Part shown: positions 5,015-6,176 of the stretch, piece by piece
Position numbering within the stretch: position 1 is the first letter of the stretch
Layout: every line of letters starts with the position of its first letter
NCBI GenBank assembly: GCA_021731325.1
Contig: JAKFXP010000052.1
Span: forward strand, 1 to 6,176
DNA: 6,176 bases
Source: Parcubacteria group bacterium
Lineage (GTDB): Bacteria; Patescibacteriota; Minisyncoccia; Phycocordibacterales; UBA12088
Reading direction: 5' to 3'
The notes under the pieces: model-generated
Database searches by the model: none
What the model saw: only the letters and a program-made list of their open reading frames with translations
Told to the model about the DNA's origin: nothing
Program-made: the position numbers and the translations under genes

Positions 5015-6082
5015 ATGACGGTACACGACATCGCACCACTACGCCTTGCTTCGCAGTGTATCGGCGGCACGACGCGTTCGGTAGCGGCACTCGTTGAGCA
5101 CATGGGGGCTCTGCAAGCACAAGACTATCAGGGCGCGCTGTGGTCGATTGGCCTCAGAACAGGATTGACGCAGCGCGAGGTCGTCGCGGCTATCGAAAAG
5201 CGACAGATTGTGCGTACCTGGCCTCAGCGAGGCACGCTCCACTTTGTTCCCGCGCGTGATGCCGCGTGGCACGTCGCGTTGTCGGCCGACCGCCTGATCC
5301 GTGGCGCATCCGCGCGTCGTGCACGACTTGGTTTGACCGATGCGGCACTTGCACAGTGTCGGACACTCCTTACGAGTGCACTCCACGGTGGTGCGATACT
5401 AACGCGCGCGAATATCATGCAACTTCTCGAAAAGAATGCTGTGGGTACCCAGGGCGGTCGAGGGTACCACATACTCTGGCATCTCTCACAGACTGGTGTA
5501 CTTGGCATGGGTCCGATGCAGGGGAGTGAACAGACGTTTGTACTGCTCGAAGAGTGGGTACCCGATGCGCATCCCCTCACCCGCGAGGAGGGAATCGCCG
5601 AGCTTGCGAAGCGATATTTTATGAGCCACGGGCCGGCTACACTCAAAGACTTTATGTGGTGGTCGGGGCTGACCTCTGTTGACGCAAAGGCGGGCTTGTT
5701 GGCAAACGGCACTCTCCTTGTGAGTAAAAAAGTCGACGGTAAGGAGTACTGGATGAAGAAAGTGGCTATACCAAGTAGTAGAGAAAAGAGTGCGTACCTG
5801 CTCCCGGGGTTTGATGAGTACATGCTCGGGTACCAAGACCGCAGTGCAGCACTGCCGCGTGAGCACACCAACCGCATCGTGCCGGGGGGCAACGGCATGT
5901 TCCTCTCGACGATTGTCCTAGACGGGCAGGTGGTCGGCACCTGGAAAAAGGAGATAAAAAAAGATCGACTGGTCATAACGCTCAACCCGTTCACCACCCT
6001 TACCGAGAAGGATCAAAAGCGTCTCGAAGTCCCAGCGAAACAGTACGGTACCTTTTTGGGACTCACGGCGGTGATGAAATAA
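5015..6082 (+). CDS. AlkZ-like winged-helix (HTH_42) protein, candidate DNA glycosylase
   Basis: A 355-residue soluble protein of the HTH_42 superfamily, which includes the Streptomyces DNA glycosylase AlkZ and E. coli YcaQ. Visible family landmarks are LQAQDYQGALWSIGLR (33-48), RTWPQRGTLHFV (67-78), LLPGFDEYMLGYQDR (262-276) and DGQVVGTWKK (303-312). Q34-A-Q36 fits the Q-hydrophobic-Q motif used by AlkZ-type enzymes to remove bulky or crosslinked alkyl-purines; YcaQ-type enzymes have Gln-x-Asp there. This makes base excision of alkylated DNA the best guess, but many members are uncharacterised and substrate is unpredictable. Length is normal for the family and no truncation is seen. The ATG at 5015 fits the N-terminal strand and a promoter directly upstream. 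It appears transcribed alone, with no biosynthetic cluster for a genotoxin in the window. Confidence 0.85.
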   Translation: MTVHDIAPLRLASQCIGGTTRSVAALVEHMGALQAQDYQGALWSIGLRTGLTQREVVAAIEKRQIVRTWPQRGTLHFVPARDAAWHVALSADRLIRGASARRARLGLTDAALAQCRTLLTSALHGGAILTRANIMQLLEKNAVGTQGGRGYHILWHLSQTGVLGMGPMQGSEQTFVLLEEWVPDAHPLTREEGIAELAKRYFMSHGPATLKDFMWWSGLTSVDAKAGLLANGTLLVSKKVDGKEYWMKKVAIPSSREKSAYLLPGFDEYMLGYQDRSAALPREHTNRIVPGGNGMFLSTIVLDGQVVGTWKKEIKKDRLVITLNPFTTLTEKDQKRLEVPAKQYGTFLGLTAVMK

Positions 6083-6120
6083 CGTATGAGTTCTTGTTTT
6101 TCGTATACAGAGTACTACGA

Positions 6121-6162
6121 AATGATTTTATCCTCGCAGCAAAAGTTGGGGCTTCTGCGTAG
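6121..6162 (+). pseudogene. Orphan C-terminal fragment of a PCD gene
   Basis: The frame from 6121 reads NDFILAAKVGASA and then TAG. The intact PCD at 727-1047 ends NDFILAAKVDASV and then TAG. The two 42-nt segments share 29 bases. Of the 13 differences, 11 are at third codon positions; ten codons differ silently and only two change the residue (D to G, V to A). The bases upstream do not encode the rest of a PCD in this frame: the preceding residues FVYRVLR lack the HHP motif and the third histidine. In the +1 frame ST-T-K precedes a TGA, which hints at a frameshift or deletion at the junction. The fragment starts 38 nt after the winged-helix stop. It is best read as the remnant of a diverged PCD paralogue. 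A functional short peptide is possible but unsupported. Confidence 0.6.
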
Positions 6163-6176
6163 AAAACGGGTGTCAA

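Noticed and set aside
5224..5997. 257-residue - strand frame opposite the winged-helix gene
   Set aside because: It is a shadow of a well-supported gene in a GC-rich region; its Ser/Arg/Pro-rich composition is typical of antisense frames.

Overview
The window reads as a bacterial chromosome segment with short genes and the standard code (TGA, TAA and TAG all serve as stops). Two features suggest Patescibacteria (CPR), perhaps a Paceibacteria-type lineage: a secreted protein joining a DUF3494 ice-binding-type domain to SdrD/CnaB-type repeats, and start codons that sit very close to -10 boxes. This placement is an inference from gene style only. There is no rRNA, ribosomal protein or other phylogenetic marker to test it.

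Left part (1-2043, + strand): a 5'-truncated DUF1801 protein overlaps the start of a VF530/DUF2132-type small DNA-binding protein. A complete pterin-4a-carbinolamine dehydratase (PCD) follows, then a two-domain PhnB-like VOC protein. All four are small accessory or housekeeping-type proteins. The last two appear to have their own promoters.

Middle (2050-3923, - strand): a 581-residue secreted protein with a signal peptide, a DUF3494 domain, one prealbumin/CnaB-like domain and two SdrD_B-like domains. It converges on the VOC gene, with a strong hairpin between them. It has no LPXTG or other recognisable anchor.

Right-middle (3879-4986): about 430 bp with no convincing gene, containing a terminator-like hairpin on the + strand. 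Next is a - strand CPBP-family (CAAX protease / bacteriocin-processing type) membrane protease gene with its own consensus-like promoter and its own terminator. It is clearly more AT-rich than its neighbours and lies between two near-identical 16-bp direct repeats, so it may be an acquired module.

Right (4998-6176, + strand): an AlkZ-like winged-helix (HTH_42) protein with a QAQ motif, a candidate DNA glycosylase. Just after it is an orphan copy of the last 13 codons plus stop of a PCD gene. This copy differs from the window's own PCD almost only at third codon positions, so it looks like the end of a diverged PCD paralogue whose body is missing.

No tRNA, rRNA, CRISPR array, transposase or integrase was seen. 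The most interesting items are the orphan PCD tail, the self-contained AT-rich CPBP module between direct repeats, the unanchored ice-binding/CnaB/SdrD fusion, and the repeated placement of -10 boxes about 6-9 nt before start codons.
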